Positions 9,719-18,267 are shown, numbered from the stretch's first letter. The stretch is 64,000 nt of DNA from Rhizobacter sp. Root1221 (GCF_001425785.1 NZ_LMDI01000012.1:249566-313565), one strand, 5' to 3'. The notes: a model not told the origin generated them from the sequence alone. A program made the numbers and translations.

Positions 9719-9755
9719 CAGTACAGTGTGCGCGGCGTATCGCTCAAGTGTACTG
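9719..9755. promoter_or_regulatory. Candidate MocR operator in divergent promoter region
   Basis: CAGTACA (9719-9725) and its reverse complement TGTACTG (9749-9755) are 30 bp apart centre to centre, about three helical turns. They lie between the divergent MocR gene and the aminotransferase gene. MocR proteins are dimers that commonly bind repeated sites in such gaps. Assignment is by position and symmetry only. Confidence 0.5.
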
Positions 9756-9809
9756 TTGCTGTATCGGTCTCATGCGTAGACTGGGCTTTTACCCTTCGAG
9801 GACCCTCCC

Positions 9810-10976
9810 ATGACCTGGCACCTGGCCCGCCGCACCGCGTTGATGAACCCGTCGAGCATCCGCGAGATCCTCAAGGTCACCGAACGCCCCGGCATCGTTT
9901 CGCTCGCCGGCGGCTTGCCGTCGACCGATGCCTTCCCGGTCGAGGCGGTGCGCGAGGCAAGTGCCCGCGTGTTGCGGGACACCCCCCATGCCGCGTTGCA
10001 GTACGCGGCCAGCGAAGGGCTGCCGGAACTTCGCGAATGGGTGGCCGCCCACCTGCGCGACACCGGCATGCGGGTCGATGCCTCGCAAGTGCTCATCACC
10101 ACCGGATCCCAGCAAGGGCTCGACCTGCTCGGCAAGGTGCTGGTGGATGCCGGCAGCCGGGTCGCCGTCGAGGAGCCCACCTACCTGGGGGCGCTGCAGG
10201 CGTTCGGCGTGTTCGAGCCGGAATGGACCACGGTGCCGTGCGACGGCGACGGGCCCCTTCCCGATGGGCTGGCCTCGGCGCGTGGGGCCCGGCTGCTGTA
10301 CGCGCTGCCGAACTTCCAGAACCCGAGCGGCCGCTGCATCAGCGCCCCGCGCCGGGAGGCCCTCGTCGCGGCGGCGCAGGCCATCGGCCTGCCGATCGTG
10401 GAAGACAACCCGTACGGCGAACTCTGGTACGACGAACCCCCGCCCGCCCCGCTCGCGGCCCTTTGGCCGGAAGGGGTGGTGTACCTCGGTTCGTTCTCGA
10501 AGGTGCTCGCGCCGGGCCTGCGGCTGGGCTACGTGGTGGCCCCCCCGGTGCTCGGGCAGAAGCTGCTGCAGGCGAAACAGGCGGCCGACCTGCACACGCC
10601 CGGCTTCAACCAGCGCATCGTGCTGGACATCCTGCGCACCGACCTGCTGAGCCGCCACCTGCCTGCCGTGCGCGCGCTGTACAAGACCCAGCGGGATGCG
10701 ATGGCCGAAGCCTTGCGCCGCCACCTGCCCGACGGCTGCCGCTGGGAAACGCCGCGCGGCGGCATGTTTTTCTGGGTCGAGTTGCCGGCGGGTACCGATG
10801 CCGCGGCGCTGTTGCCCCACGCGGTGGAGCGCGGCGTGGCCTTCGTGCCGGGCAACGCGTTCTTTGCGGGGGCGGGCAATCCTGCGACGATGCGGCTCTC
10901 GTTCGTGACATCCACCCCCGACCAGATCGACCGCGGCGTGCGGTTGCTGGCCGATACGCTGAGGACCCGGCCATGA
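9810..10976 (+). CDS. PLP-dependent aminotransferase, class I/II (2-aminoadipate transaminase-like)
   Basis: It is a soluble fold-type I aminotransferase of 388 residues. It shows LAGGLPSTDAFP near the N terminus, the cofactor-binding NFQNPSGR and DNPYGELWYD, and the Schiff-base lysine in GSFSKVLAPGLRLGY (about 231-245). The pattern resembles LysN/ARO8-like transaminases acting on 2-aminoadipate, aromatic or branched substrates; the true substrate cannot be read from sequence. It is divergent from a MocR regulator, probably its controller, and shares its stop (ATGA overlap) with phzF. Its SKVLAP block is nearly the same as that of the MocR C-terminal domain, showing common ancestry. Confidence 0.9.
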   Translation: MTWHLARRTALMNPSSIREILKVTERPGIVSLAGGLPSTDAFPVEAVREASARVLRDTPHAALQYAASEGLPELREWVAAHLRDTGMRVDASQVLITTGSQQGLDLLGKVLVDAGSRVAVEEPTYLGALQAFGVFEPEWTTVPCDGDGPLPDGLASARGARLLYALPNFQNPSGRCISAPRREALVAAAQAIGLPIVEDNPYGELWYDEPPPAPLAALWPEGVVYLGSFSKVLAPGLRLGYVVAPPVLGQKLLQAKQAADLHTPGFNQRIVLDILRTDLLSRHLPAVRALYKTQRDAMAEALRRHLPDGCRWETPRGGMFFWVELPAGTDAAALLPHAVERGVAFVPGNAFFAGAGNPATMRLSFVTSTPDQIDRGVRLLADTLRTRP

Positions 10977-11809
10977 GGCGTTACCCCTTTTCGCAGGTCG
11001 ACGTGTTCACCGACACCCCGCTCAAGGGCAACGCCCTCGCGGTCGTGCACGATGCCGATGACCTGGACACCGCGCAGATGCAGGCCTTCGCCCACTGGAC
11101 GAACCTGTCGGAGACCACCTTCCTGCTGCGCCCCACCGATCCCGCGGCCGACTACCGCGTCCGCATCTTCACGCCGGGCCGCGAGCTGCGGTTTGCCGGC
11201 CACCCCACGCTCGGCAGCTGCCACGCCTGGCGCCAGGCCGGCGGCCAGCCGCGCTCGGCGGGTGAGGTGGTGCAGGAATGCGGGGTGGGGCTCGTGCGCA
11301 TCCGTGCGCAAGGCAACGAAGCCGCGTTTGCGGCGCCACCGATGACCCCGTCGGCGGTCGAGCCTGACCTGCTGGCCCGCGTGATGGCGGCGCTGGGGGT
11401 GTTGGCGGACCACGTCGTGGCGGCGCAGTGGCTCGACAACGGCCTGCCGTGGCTCGTGCTGCAGCTCGACAGCGCCGAGCGTGTGCTGGCCGTGAAGCCG
11501 GACGGGTCGGCGCTGGCGCCGTTGGCCGACGTGGGCTTGGTGGGGGCGCACCCGCCGGGATCGGTGGCCCAGTTCGAGGTGCGCGGGTTCGCGCCGTCGG
11601 CCGGTGTGCTGGAAGACCCGGTGACCGGCAGTCTCAACGCCAGCGTGGCGCAGTGGTTGATGGGCCGCGGCGTGGCGCCGGCGGCCTACCGGGCCGCGCA
11701 GGGCGCCTGCATCGGCCGTGCGGGCCGCATCATGCTGGAGCGTGATGGCGACACGGTCTGGGTGGGTGGCCCCACCGTCGACTGTGTGCGCGGCGACGTG
11801 ATGCTCTAG
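10973..11809 (+). CDS. PhzF-family isomerase/epimerase
   Basis: This 278-residue protein has the duplicated diaminopimelate-epimerase-like fold of the PhzF family. Visible hallmarks are QVDVFTDTPLKGNALAVV at the start, the catalytic-glutamate region NLSETTFLL (Glu about 45), the RIFTPGRELRFAGHPTLG block and, in the second half, EDPVTGSLNASVAQW. The family includes phenazine isomerase PhzF but most members act on unknown small molecules. No other phenazine genes are present, so phenazine synthesis is not implied. It is translationally coupled to the upstream aminotransferase by a 4-base ATGA overlap, suggesting the two act on one amino-acid-derived compound. Confidence 0.9.
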   Translation: MRRYPFSQVDVFTDTPLKGNALAVVHDADDLDTAQMQAFAHWTNLSETTFLLRPTDPAADYRVRIFTPGRELRFAGHPTLGSCHAWRQAGGQPRSAGEVVQECGVGLVRIRAQGNEAAFAAPPMTPSAVEPDLLARVMAALGVLADHVVAAQWLDNGLPWLVLQLDSAERVLAVKPDGSALAPLADVGLVGAHPPGSVAQFEVRGFAPSAGVLEDPVTGSLNASVAQWLMGRGVAPAAYRAAQGACIGRAGRIMLERDGDTVWVGGPTVDCVRGDVML

Positions 11810-11813
11810 GGAC

Positions 11814-13049
11814 TCAGCGGCGCAGCCGCCATGCGCTGCGCAGTCCGTCCAGGGCCTTCGCGCGTTCCGGGTCGTGCTCGCGAGCGAGCTGGCCGTAGCG
11901 GCGCCAGATCACCCACAGCGATGACAGCAGCAGCGCGGCGAACGTGCTGGCCAGCACGATCACCGCGCGGCCGGGCTTCGACTTGCGGTCGGGCGGCAGT
12001 GCCACGTCGACCTGCTGCAGCGCGGGCGCGTCCTTGGCCTCGTCGAGCTTGGCTACCTCGAACTGGCGCAGCATGCTGGCCAGCAGCGTTTCCTGGAACT
12101 TCATCTCGCGGTACGCGCGCACGTACTCCAGCCCGGCGGACGGCAGTCGTCCGATCGGAATGTCGATGCCACCTTCCTTGGACGTCGAGACCGTGGTGCC
12201 GTTCGATTCCATGCGCTGCAGTTCCGAGCGGAGCGCCGCGATCTCGGACATCAGCAGGCGCACGTCGGGGTTCTCCGCCGTGGTGGCGGTGCGCATCACC
12301 TTCAGCCGGATCTCGCGTTCGGCGATGCGGGTCTTGAGCGCGGCCACCGCCTCGATGATGGCACCGGCCTGCTTGTCGAGCACCACCATGCCCGACTTCT
12401 CCTGCACCTCGCGCAGGGCCACTTCGGACTTGATCAGGTTCTCCTTCGATTCCTTGAGCTGCTGCTCGAAGAACACGCGCCGCTGCTGCGCCTCGGTGAC
12501 GGCCAGGCGGCCCAGCAGGCCGGTGATCTCGCTGGCGTGGGCGTTGGCCAGTTCGGCGGCGAATTTCGGGTCTTCGTCGTCGACCTCGACGGTGATGACT
12601 CCCGACTTCTTCTCGGCCGCGACGCGGATGAACTTGGGCAACGCGCCGCGCAGTGCCTCGTAGGTCTTGGCGTTGTAGCGGGCCTTCAGGTCGAATCGCT
12701 TGTCGAGGCTGCGCTGCACGGTATCGCTGCGCAGCAGGCTCAGGTAAAGCTCGTCGGGTGTCTTGGCGGACAGGCCGCCGGCCAACGAACCTAGGGACCC
12801 CAGTGCCGCAAGTGCGGCGGCCGACCCGCTTTGCTGCTGGTTGCTGGGGGGCAGCAGCGTGGTGCGTGCGGTGAAGACGTTAGGCATCGCCAGCGCGGCC
12901 GCAACCGACACGGCGGCCGCCGCGGCGGTCACCCCGCCAATGAACCGCTTGCGCTCCCCGACCCACGTCAGCAGGTCGACCAGGCCCACCTGCGGGCCGT
13001 CGTCGAAATCGTCCGGGGCCTCGCCCGCGGTTTGAACGGAGGTGTTCAT
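11814..13049 (-). CDS. Polysaccharide chain-length/export inner-membrane protein (Wzz/KpsE-like)
   Basis: It is a polysaccharide co-polymerase-like protein of 411 residues. It has a cytoplasmic N terminus, one membrane helix near residues 36-58 (FIGGVTAAAAAVSVAAALAM), a long periplasmic coiled-coil region (about 160-330) and a second membrane helix near 370-388. It has no Walker motifs or tyrosine-rich tail, so it is not a BY-kinase fusion. A Gln/Ser/Ala/Gly-rich stretch (residues 69-95) follows the first helix. It is encoded 5 bases after the Wza-like gene, so the two form an export pair spanning inner and outer membranes. No glycosyltransferases are adjacent. Confidence 0.88.
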   Translation of the reverse strand: MNTSVQTAGEAPDDFDDGPQVGLVDLLTWVGERKRFIGGVTAAAAAVSVAAALAMPNVFTARTTLLPPSNQQQSGSAAALAALGSLGSLAGGLSAKTPDELYLSLLRSDTVQRSLDKRFDLKARYNAKTYEALRGALPKFIRVAAEKKSGVITVEVDDEDPKFAAELANAHASEITGLLGRLAVTEAQQRRVFFEQQLKESKENLIKSEVALREVQEKSGMVVLDKQAGAIIEAVAALKTRIAEREIRLKVMRTATTAENPDVRLLMSEIAALRSELQRMESNGTTVSTSKEGGIDIPIGRLPSAGLEYVRAYREMKFQETLLASMLRQFEVAKLDEAKDAPALQQVDVALPPDRKSKPGRAVIVLASTFAALLLSSLWVIWRRYGQLAREHDPERAKALDGLRSAWRLRR

Positions 13050-13054
13050 GTCGG

Positions 13055-15670
13055 TCAGTTGTTCCGCAGCGTGATGATGGCGGCCGCACCGAGGCCGAAC
13101 TGCGAGAAGATCTGCGACCAGTCCTTCAGGTTGCGCACCAGTGCGCGGCCCCAGGTTTCGTAGTCCAGCTTGTTGGGCACCACCACCGCGTCGCCCGGGC
13201 TCAGCGCAGCCGATTTCAGGTTGTTGCCGCCGAAGAAGCCACGCGAATCATTGGCGTGCATCACGGTGCCATCGGCCCGCAGCACGAACATGTTCGACTC
13301 TTCGGCCGCGTCATCGAGGCCAGCCGAATTGATGTAGTCGCCCACGGTCTTGCCCGGCTTCCACAGGAACGCGTTGTTGTTGACCACCGCACCGGCCACC
13401 GTGACGAACGCCGGCTTCGTGGGCACGATGATCTGGTCCTGGTGTTCGAGCGGCACGTCGGGCAGATCGCCGAGCGACGACGCCGGCTGCAATTCGAGCG
13501 CGATGCGGCCGTTGGGCTCCATGCGGCTCAGCCGGCCGATCTGGGCCTGCGTCGCAGCGGTGCTCAGGGCCTGGACGGCGGCCCCTTCACCGGTGCGGTT
13601 CGCGGCATCGCGCGCCGCCTGCACCGACGAGAGGGCTTCCAGGCGCACGATGGCCGCGGTCAGGTTCTCGCGCTGGCGCTGGCGGGTTTCCTCGCGGCTG
13701 AACTCGAGGCCGTACACATACGCCTGCGGCGTGAGGCCGCCGGCACGGGCAATCAGCTGCGGCAGCGTCTCGCCCGGCAGCAGCTGGTAGGTGCCGGGGG
13801 CACCCACCTCGCCGAGCACCGACACCATGCGGGTCTGGCGCGACACCGGTACCCGCACGTCCTTCTGGCTGAACACCGTCACCACGTCACCGGCGAGCAG
13901 TTCCAGGTTGTTGGCGTCGTCACCCTGCAGCACGGCCTTGCCGAGGTTGAACGGGATCACCTGTGTGGTCAGGTCCGTCCTGTTCAGGCGTTCGATCACC
14001 GCGTAGTCCCAGTTCAGCTCGTCGAACAGCGGTGCTGCGGCGCGCTGCCGGGTACTCACGCTCGAACGGTTGCGGTCGTCGCGTTCACGGTCAGCGGCGA
14101 GGTCGTCGTCACGGTCGTTGCTGGTGGTGCTGCGCTCGCGTTCCTCGTCCCGCTCGCGTGCGCGCTGGCGTTCCAGGTCGCGGTCGCCGATGGCGTCGGA
14201 CGTGCGGCGCGACGACGTGCCGCCGGTGCGGGTGGTGCCCGTGCGGCGGCTGTCGGCGGTGTCCGTGCCATCGGTGGCGGTGGCGGTGGTACGGCGCAGC
14301 TGCCGCGCCATGCGCTCTTCCCGATCGTCCTCCATCACCTGCACCAGCAGGTTCTTGCGGCGGTAGAAGTCGGGTGAGATGAGCGCGTCGCGGTCGGGGA
14401 TCAGGTCGCGGATGCGCATGCCCGGGCGGTGCGCGTAGCGCAGCGGCTGGGCCACGCTGCCCTTCAGCGTCACGGCGTTGGCGAACTCCGGCGAGATGGC
14501 CAGCAGCGTCAGCACGTCGCCGTCCTGCAGCGGCTTCTTCAGGCCGTCGGGGTCGAGCTTGAACTGCTCGACGAAGCGGGCGGCGCCCGGGCGCGACGGG
14601 TCGATGCGTTCGACCTGCACCCGGTTCGGGTTCACGAGCACCGGCGAATCGCCCGCGTATCGCAGCACGTCGGCGACGGGTTCCTGCGGGGACCGCAGCT
14701 CATAGATGGCCGGGCTGTCGATCGCACCGGTCACGGCCACGCGCGGGCCGGCGGGCTGGAACACCACCACGTCGCCGGCGGTGAGCTGCACGTCCTTCGA
14801 CTTGTCGCCCTGGACGAGGAAGTCGTAGATGTCGATCTCGGCCACGGTCTTGCCGTCGCGGCGCAGCGCCACCTTGCGCATCGAGCCGTTGGGGCTGGGG
14901 CCGCCGGCCGCCACCACCGCGGACAGCAGGCTCGACTGGCTGGCCAGCGTGTAGACGCCCGGCACGCGGGCCGGGCCCACGACAAACACCTTCACGCCAC
15001 GCAGCTGGCCAAGCGTCACGTTCAGGTTGAAGTTGGTGAACAGGCGGCCGATCTGCGCACGCAGGTGGCTTTCGAGGTTCGACGCGCGGGTGCCGGCGAC
15101 CGTGAAGGTGCCCACCTTCGGCAGGCTGATCTGGCCGGCGCGGTCGACGGTGGCGCGGTAGTCGACGTCGATGCTGCCCCAGGCACGGATCAGCAGCTGG
15201 TCGCCCGGCCCGACGGTGTAGTCGGCCGACACGGGCACGTTGTCGATGGGCGAGAAGGAATCGGCGGCGTCGTTGAAGAACCGGGCGCCGAAGTTCTGGA
15301 GCTGGCGGCCCGTCGCGGCTTCGACGAACTTCTGGAACTCGCTCGGGCGCGGCGGCGGCAGGTCGCTGCGGCGGCCCGGCGTGGTGACCCCCGAGCGGCT
15401 CTGCGGCTGCTGTGCCGCGTTTGCGCCGGCGGACGCCGGGTCGTTGCGCAGCGTCAGGATGCCGTCGCGTCCCATGGTCGAGCCGTTGTCGCTGCGTGAG
15501 TTGCCGCCCGTGCTTCGCTGCTGCTGCTGCGTGTCGGTGCCGTAGCCCGGCGCCCCGAAACCGCCGGAGGTCGTTTCGCCGGCAGCCTGCGCTGCGATCG
15601 GGAGGGGCATCAGGAACGCGGCCAGCACGCCGGCTTGGATCATCAGGGATCGAGGAGACAACAAGGTCAT
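13055..15670 (-). CDS. SLBB-domain polysaccharide export protein (Wza-like), with long charged insert
   Basis: It is an outer-membrane/periplasmic capsule or exopolysaccharide export protein. A signal peptide covers about residues 1-29 (AGVLAAFLMPLPIAAQAAG). The polysaccharide-export domain begins at VSADYTVGPGDQLLIRAWG (about 164-182). Several SLBB modules follow (for example GVKVFVVGPARVPGVYTL and MVSVLGEVGAPGTYQLLPGE). At 871 residues it is over twice the size of E. coli Wza (379). Part of the excess is an Arg/Asp/Glu/Ser/Thr-rich, apparently disordered segment at about residues 455-560. No lipobox cysteine is seen, unlike Wza. It is the first gene of a two-gene unit with the Wzz-like gene, read from a divergent region with a 16-bp palindrome. 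Confidence 0.9.
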   Translation of the reverse strand: MTLLSPRSLMIQAGVLAAFLMPLPIAAQAAGETTSGGFGAPGYGTDTQQQQRSTGGNSRSDNGSTMGRDGILTLRNDPASAGANAAQQPQSRSGVTTPGRRSDLPPPRPSEFQKFVEAATGRQLQNFGARFFNDAADSFSPIDNVPVSADYTVGPGDQLLIRAWGSIDVDYRATVDRAGQISLPKVGTFTVAGTRASNLESHLRAQIGRLFTNFNLNVTLGQLRGVKVFVVGPARVPGVYTLASQSSLLSAVVAAGGPSPNGSMRKVALRRDGKTVAEIDIYDFLVQGDKSKDVQLTAGDVVVFQPAGPRVAVTGAIDSPAIYELRSPQEPVADVLRYAGDSPVLVNPNRVQVERIDPSRPGAARFVEQFKLDPDGLKKPLQDGDVLTLLAISPEFANAVTLKGSVAQPLRYAHRPGMRIRDLIPDRDALISPDFYRRKNLLVQVMEDDREERMARQLRRTTATATDGTDTADSRRTGTTRTGGTSSRRTSDAIGDRDLERQRARERDEERERSTTSNDRDDDLAADRERDDRNRSSVSTRQRAAAPLFDELNWDYAVIERLNRTDLTTQVIPFNLGKAVLQGDDANNLELLAGDVVTVFSQKDVRVPVSRQTRMVSVLGEVGAPGTYQLLPGETLPQLIARAGGLTPQAYVYGLEFSREETRQRQRENLTAAIVRLEALSSVQAARDAANRTGEGAAVQALSTAATQAQIGRLSRMEPNGRIALELQPASSLGDLPDVPLEHQDQIIVPTKPAFVTVAGAVVNNNAFLWKPGKTVGDYINSAGLDDAAEESNMFVLRADGTVMHANDSRGFFGGNNLKSAALSPGDAVVVPNKLDYETWGRALVRNLKDWSQIFSQFGLGAAAIITLRNN

Positions 15671-15772
15671 GCGGAACAGGCTCGTGAAGGGCCCGCGGCC
15701 ATCCCGGCGGGGGGCTGGGCGGTGTCGCGGTGCGCCGGATGATGGCAGCCGCGAATGTTAGCCGAACAGCAT

Positions 15773-15788
15773 GTCGGGATATCCCGAC
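15773..15788. promoter_or_regulatory. Perfect 16-bp palindrome, candidate operator
   Basis: GTCGGGATATCCCGAC is perfectly self-complementary and lies in the 193-bp gap between the divergent export gene (start 15670) and the GNAT gene (start 15864). Eight-base arms with no spacer are typical of a dimeric repressor site. No regulator gene is adjacent, so the binder is unknown. Confidence 0.45.
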
Positions 15789-15863
15789 CCGTCGCGGCGC
15801 TGTGGAATGCCGTGGGACCCGGGTGACCCGATAAACTGGGCCGCCTGCCTCTACCCTGCCGGA

Positions 15864-16355
15864 ATGGACGCTCCCGACATCCACCTGATTGCCGCCGACA
15901 ACGTCGAGTGGTTCGACGTCGCGCGCGGCATCTTCCACGAATATGCCGACAGCCTCGGCATCGACCTCTCGTTCCAGGACTTCGAACACGAGCTCGCCAC
16001 GCTCCCCGGGCGCTACGCGGCACCGTCGGGGCAGTTGCTGCTGGCGCTGGTGGACGGTGCCATCGCTGGTTGCGGCGCGTTCGCCCCGCTGCCCGACGCC
16101 GACTACCCGAACGCCTGCGAGATGAAGCGCCTGTACGTGCGCCCCGCGTTCCGCCGCTTCGGCCTCGGCCGGGTGATGGCCCAGGCGCTGCTCGACGAAG
16201 CCCGGCGCGCCGGCTACTCGACGATGCTGCTCGACACCCTCGATGACATGGAAGCGGCGCGCGGCCTTTACGCCACCCTGGGCTTCCACGACATCCCGCC
16301 TTACTATTTCAACCCCATCCCGGGCGCGCACTACCTGAAGGCCGATCTGGACTGA
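15864..16355 (+). CDS. GNAT-family N-acetyltransferase
   Basis: This 163-residue soluble protein uses acetyl-CoA to acetylate an unknown amine. The GNAT core is clear: MKRLYVRPAFRRFGLGRVMA (about 88-107) contains the V-R-x-x-x-x-G-x-G-like acetyl-CoA loop, followed by ALLDEARRAGYSTMLLDTL and the C-terminal LYATLGFHDIPPYY typical of the family. ATG 15864 (MDAPDIHLIAADNVEW) is preferred; the frame is open back to 15771, but that extension runs through the 16-bp palindrome and has no protein-like character. It is followed after 48 bases by the aldose epimerase gene, perhaps in one transcript. The substrate cannot be deduced. Confidence 0.85.
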   Translation: MDAPDIHLIAADNVEWFDVARGIFHEYADSLGIDLSFQDFEHELATLPGRYAAPSGQLLLALVDGAIAGCGAFAPLPDADYPNACEMKRLYVRPAFRRFGLGRVMAQALLDEARRAGYSTMLLDTLDDMEAARGLYATLGFHDIPPYYFNPIPGAHYLKADLD

Positions 16356-16403
16356 CCCGTCCCGACCTCGCCCACTTCCTTCCTCTCCAGCCCAACACAG
16401 GCC

Positions 16404-17264
16404 ATGACCGCATCCTCCCCCCACAGCCTTGAACTTCGTGCCGGCGCGCTGCGGCTCGCGCTGCGCCCCGACCTCGGCGGCTCCATCGCCGGGCTGTGGC
16501 ACGGCGACACGCCGGTGCTCCGCTCCACCGAACCGGCGCAGCTCACGCTGCCGCGTGCCTCCGCCAGCTACCCGCTCGTGCCGTACTCGAACCGCGTCGG
16601 CAACTGCCAGTTCAGCTGGCTCGGCAAGCACTACACCACCGCCGCGAACTTCGGCGACTACCCCCACTCGGTACACGGCGTCGCCTGGCTGCGGGGGTGG
16701 GAGGTCGTCTCGTCGAGCCCGACGGAGGCGGCCCTGCGTTACCGCCACACGCCCGACGAGCACTGGCCGTTCGCCTTCGAGGTGGTGCAGTACTTCAGCC
16801 TGACCCCGCAGGCATTCACCGCGCGCTTCGTGTTCACGAACACCGACACGCAGGCGCAACCGGCCGGCCTGGGCTGGCACCCGTACTTCCCGAAACGCGG
16901 GCGCAGCCACCTGGACATCGAACTCACCCACCGCTGGGACTCGGACGCAACGCACCTCCCCGTCCGCCGCGAAGCCCAGGCCGGCATCCACGCCGACGTG
17001 GCGCAACTCGATTTCGACAACTGTTTCGACGGTTGGCAGGGCGCGGCCCGCATCGGCGACGAGAAGTTCTCGCTGCAACTCACGTCCACGCTCCCGTACC
17101 TCGTGGTCTACACACCGCAGGACAAGGACTACTACTGCGTCGAGCCGGTCAGCCACGTGAGCAACGCCATCCAGATGGCCGACCCGGCCGCCAACGGCCT
17201 GCGCACGGTGCAGCCGGGTGAAACGTTCGAAGCTTCGATGACGCTGGCCGTCACCGCACTGTGA
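16404..17264 (+). CDS. Aldose 1-epimerase family protein
   Basis: It interconverts alpha and beta anomers of an aldose, in the cytoplasm. The 286-residue beta-sandwich protein shows the family blocks YPLVPYSNRVGNCQFSW (substrate Asn-Arg), HSVHGVAWLRGW with the acid-base histidines, GLGWHPYFPKRG, and the C-terminal YYCVEPVSHVSNA containing the catalytic glutamate. No signal peptide is seen. The stop overlaps the start of the following SMP-30-type gene by 4 bases, so the two are co-translated and probably act on the same sugar pathway. The exact sugar is unknown; galM-type annotation would overstate it. Confidence 0.9.
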   Translation: MTASSPHSLELRAGALRLALRPDLGGSIAGLWHGDTPVLRSTEPAQLTLPRASASYPLVPYSNRVGNCQFSWLGKHYTTAANFGDYPHSVHGVAWLRGWEVVSSSPTEAALRYRHTPDEHWPFAFEVVQYFSLTPQAFTARFVFTNTDTQAQPAGLGWHPYFPKRGRSHLDIELTHRWDSDATHLPVRREAQAGIHADVAQLDFDNCFDGWQGAARIGDEKFSLQLTSTLPYLVVYTPQDKDYYCVEPVSHVSNAIQMADPAANGLRTVQPGETFEASMTLAVTAL

Positions 17265-18178
17265 GCACGCCGCTCCCCGAGCACGACGCCCCCTGGGTGC
17301 TGGCCGTGGCCGCACCCGCGGTGCTGGGCGAGTCACCCATGTGGCACCCGGTGGAGCAGTGTCTGTATTACTGCGACATCGCCGAACATCAGGTGCGCCG
17401 GTTCGACCCGGCCACCGGTGAACTGCGCCACTGGCAGTTCGACAACCACGTGGCGAGCCTTGCACCCATGGCCGATGGGGCGTTGCTGCTGGCGCAGCGC
17501 GATGGCCTGTGGCGGTTCGACCGCCGCACCGGCCAGCGTGAGCCGCTGGCGCCGCCACCCTACGATCCGGCCGCGTTCCGCTTCAACGACGGCAAGTGCG
17601 ACGCCCAGGGGCGCTTCTGGGTAGGCACGCTGAGCGATGCGCGCCAGCCGCTGTCGGCCCTCTACCGATACGACCGCGAGCGCGGCCTCGTGCAGGTGGC
17701 GGACGGCATCACCGTGTCGAACGGTTTGGGCTTCAGCCCGAACGGCCGCACGATGTACTGGTCCGACACCACGTCGCACACGGTGTTCGCGTTCGACGTC
17801 GAGCCGGGTGACGGCTCGGTGTCGAACCGCCGCGTGTTCGCGCCGTTCCCTCTCAAGCAGCCGGGACAGGACCTCGCCACCTACGGCGGTCGTCCCGATG
17901 GGGCGGCGGTCGACGCCGAGGGCTGCTACTGGGTGGCCATGTTCGAGGGTCAGTGTGTGTTGCGCATCGCCCCCACGGGCGAAGTGCTGCGCGACGTGCG
18001 TGTGCCGGTCCAATGCCCCACGATGCCCTGTTTTGGTGGCCCCGACCTCCGCACCCTGTACCTCACCACCACGCGCGAGAAGCGCCCGGAGGCCGAGCTG
18101 GCCGCGCAGCCCTGGGCGGGCGGCGTGCTGTCATTGCGCGTGGAAGTGCCCGGACTCCCCACTGCGATTTTTGGTTGA
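17261..18178 (+). CDS. SMP-30/gluconolactonase-family lactonase
   Basis: It is a six-bladed beta-propeller hydrolase of 305 residues that opens sugar lactones using a divalent metal. Family hallmarks are GESPMWHPVEQCLYYCDI with the metal-binding glutamate near the N terminus, FRFNDGKCDAQGRFWVGT (Asn and Asp in the active site), SNGLGFSPNGRTMYWSDT and RPDGAAVDAEGCYWVAMFE. It starts at GTG 17261, overlapping the epimerase stop (GTGA). Pairing of an epimerase with a lactonase suggests oxidative sugar catabolism (aldose to aldonolactone to aldonate). No dehydrogenase is adjacent, although an SDR gene lies 7 kb away beyond the ATP synthase operon. Confidence 0.9.
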   Translation: MSTPLPEHDAPWVLAVAAPAVLGESPMWHPVEQCLYYCDIAEHQVRRFDPATGELRHWQFDNHVASLAPMADGALLLAQRDGLWRFDRRTGQREPLAPPPYDPAAFRFNDGKCDAQGRFWVGTLSDARQPLSALYRYDRERGLVQVADGITVSNGLGFSPNGRTMYWSDTTSHTVFAFDVEPGDGSVSNRRVFAPFPLKQPGQDLATYGGRPDGAAVDAEGCYWVAMFEGQCVLRIAPTGEVLRDVRVPVQCPTMPCFGGPDLRTLYLTTTREKRPEAELAAQPWAGGVLSLRVEVPGLPTAIFG

Positions 18179-18194
18179 AACCAGACAGCGCGAA

Positions 18195-18232
18195 TTGGCG
18201 TTCACGGACGAGGGTGGGTTTCCACGTATAAT
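18195..18232 (+). promoter_or_regulatory. Probable sigma70 promoter of the ATP synthase operon
   Basis: A perfect -10 hexamer TATAAT lies at 18227-18232, 35 bases before the atpI start. The best -35-like hexamers (TTGGCG 18195-18200, TTCACG 18201-18206) are 26 and 20 bases upstream of it, wider than ideal. The -10 match and its position at the head of a nine-gene operon make a promoter likely even though the -35 is unclear. Confidence 0.6.
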
Positions 18233-18267
18233 TCCGAGGCTTTGCTGCTAACGGATGTACTTGGGCC

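Noticed and set aside
10973-11809. Phenazine biosynthesis locus because of a PhzF homologue
   Set aside because: Only the PhzF-family gene is present. Most family members are unrelated to phenazines.
14700-17558. Open frame of 952 codons on the minus strand across the export gene, GNAT and epimerase genes
   Set aside because: It covers three well-supported genes, changes composition along its length and has no family signal. It is a shadow frame.
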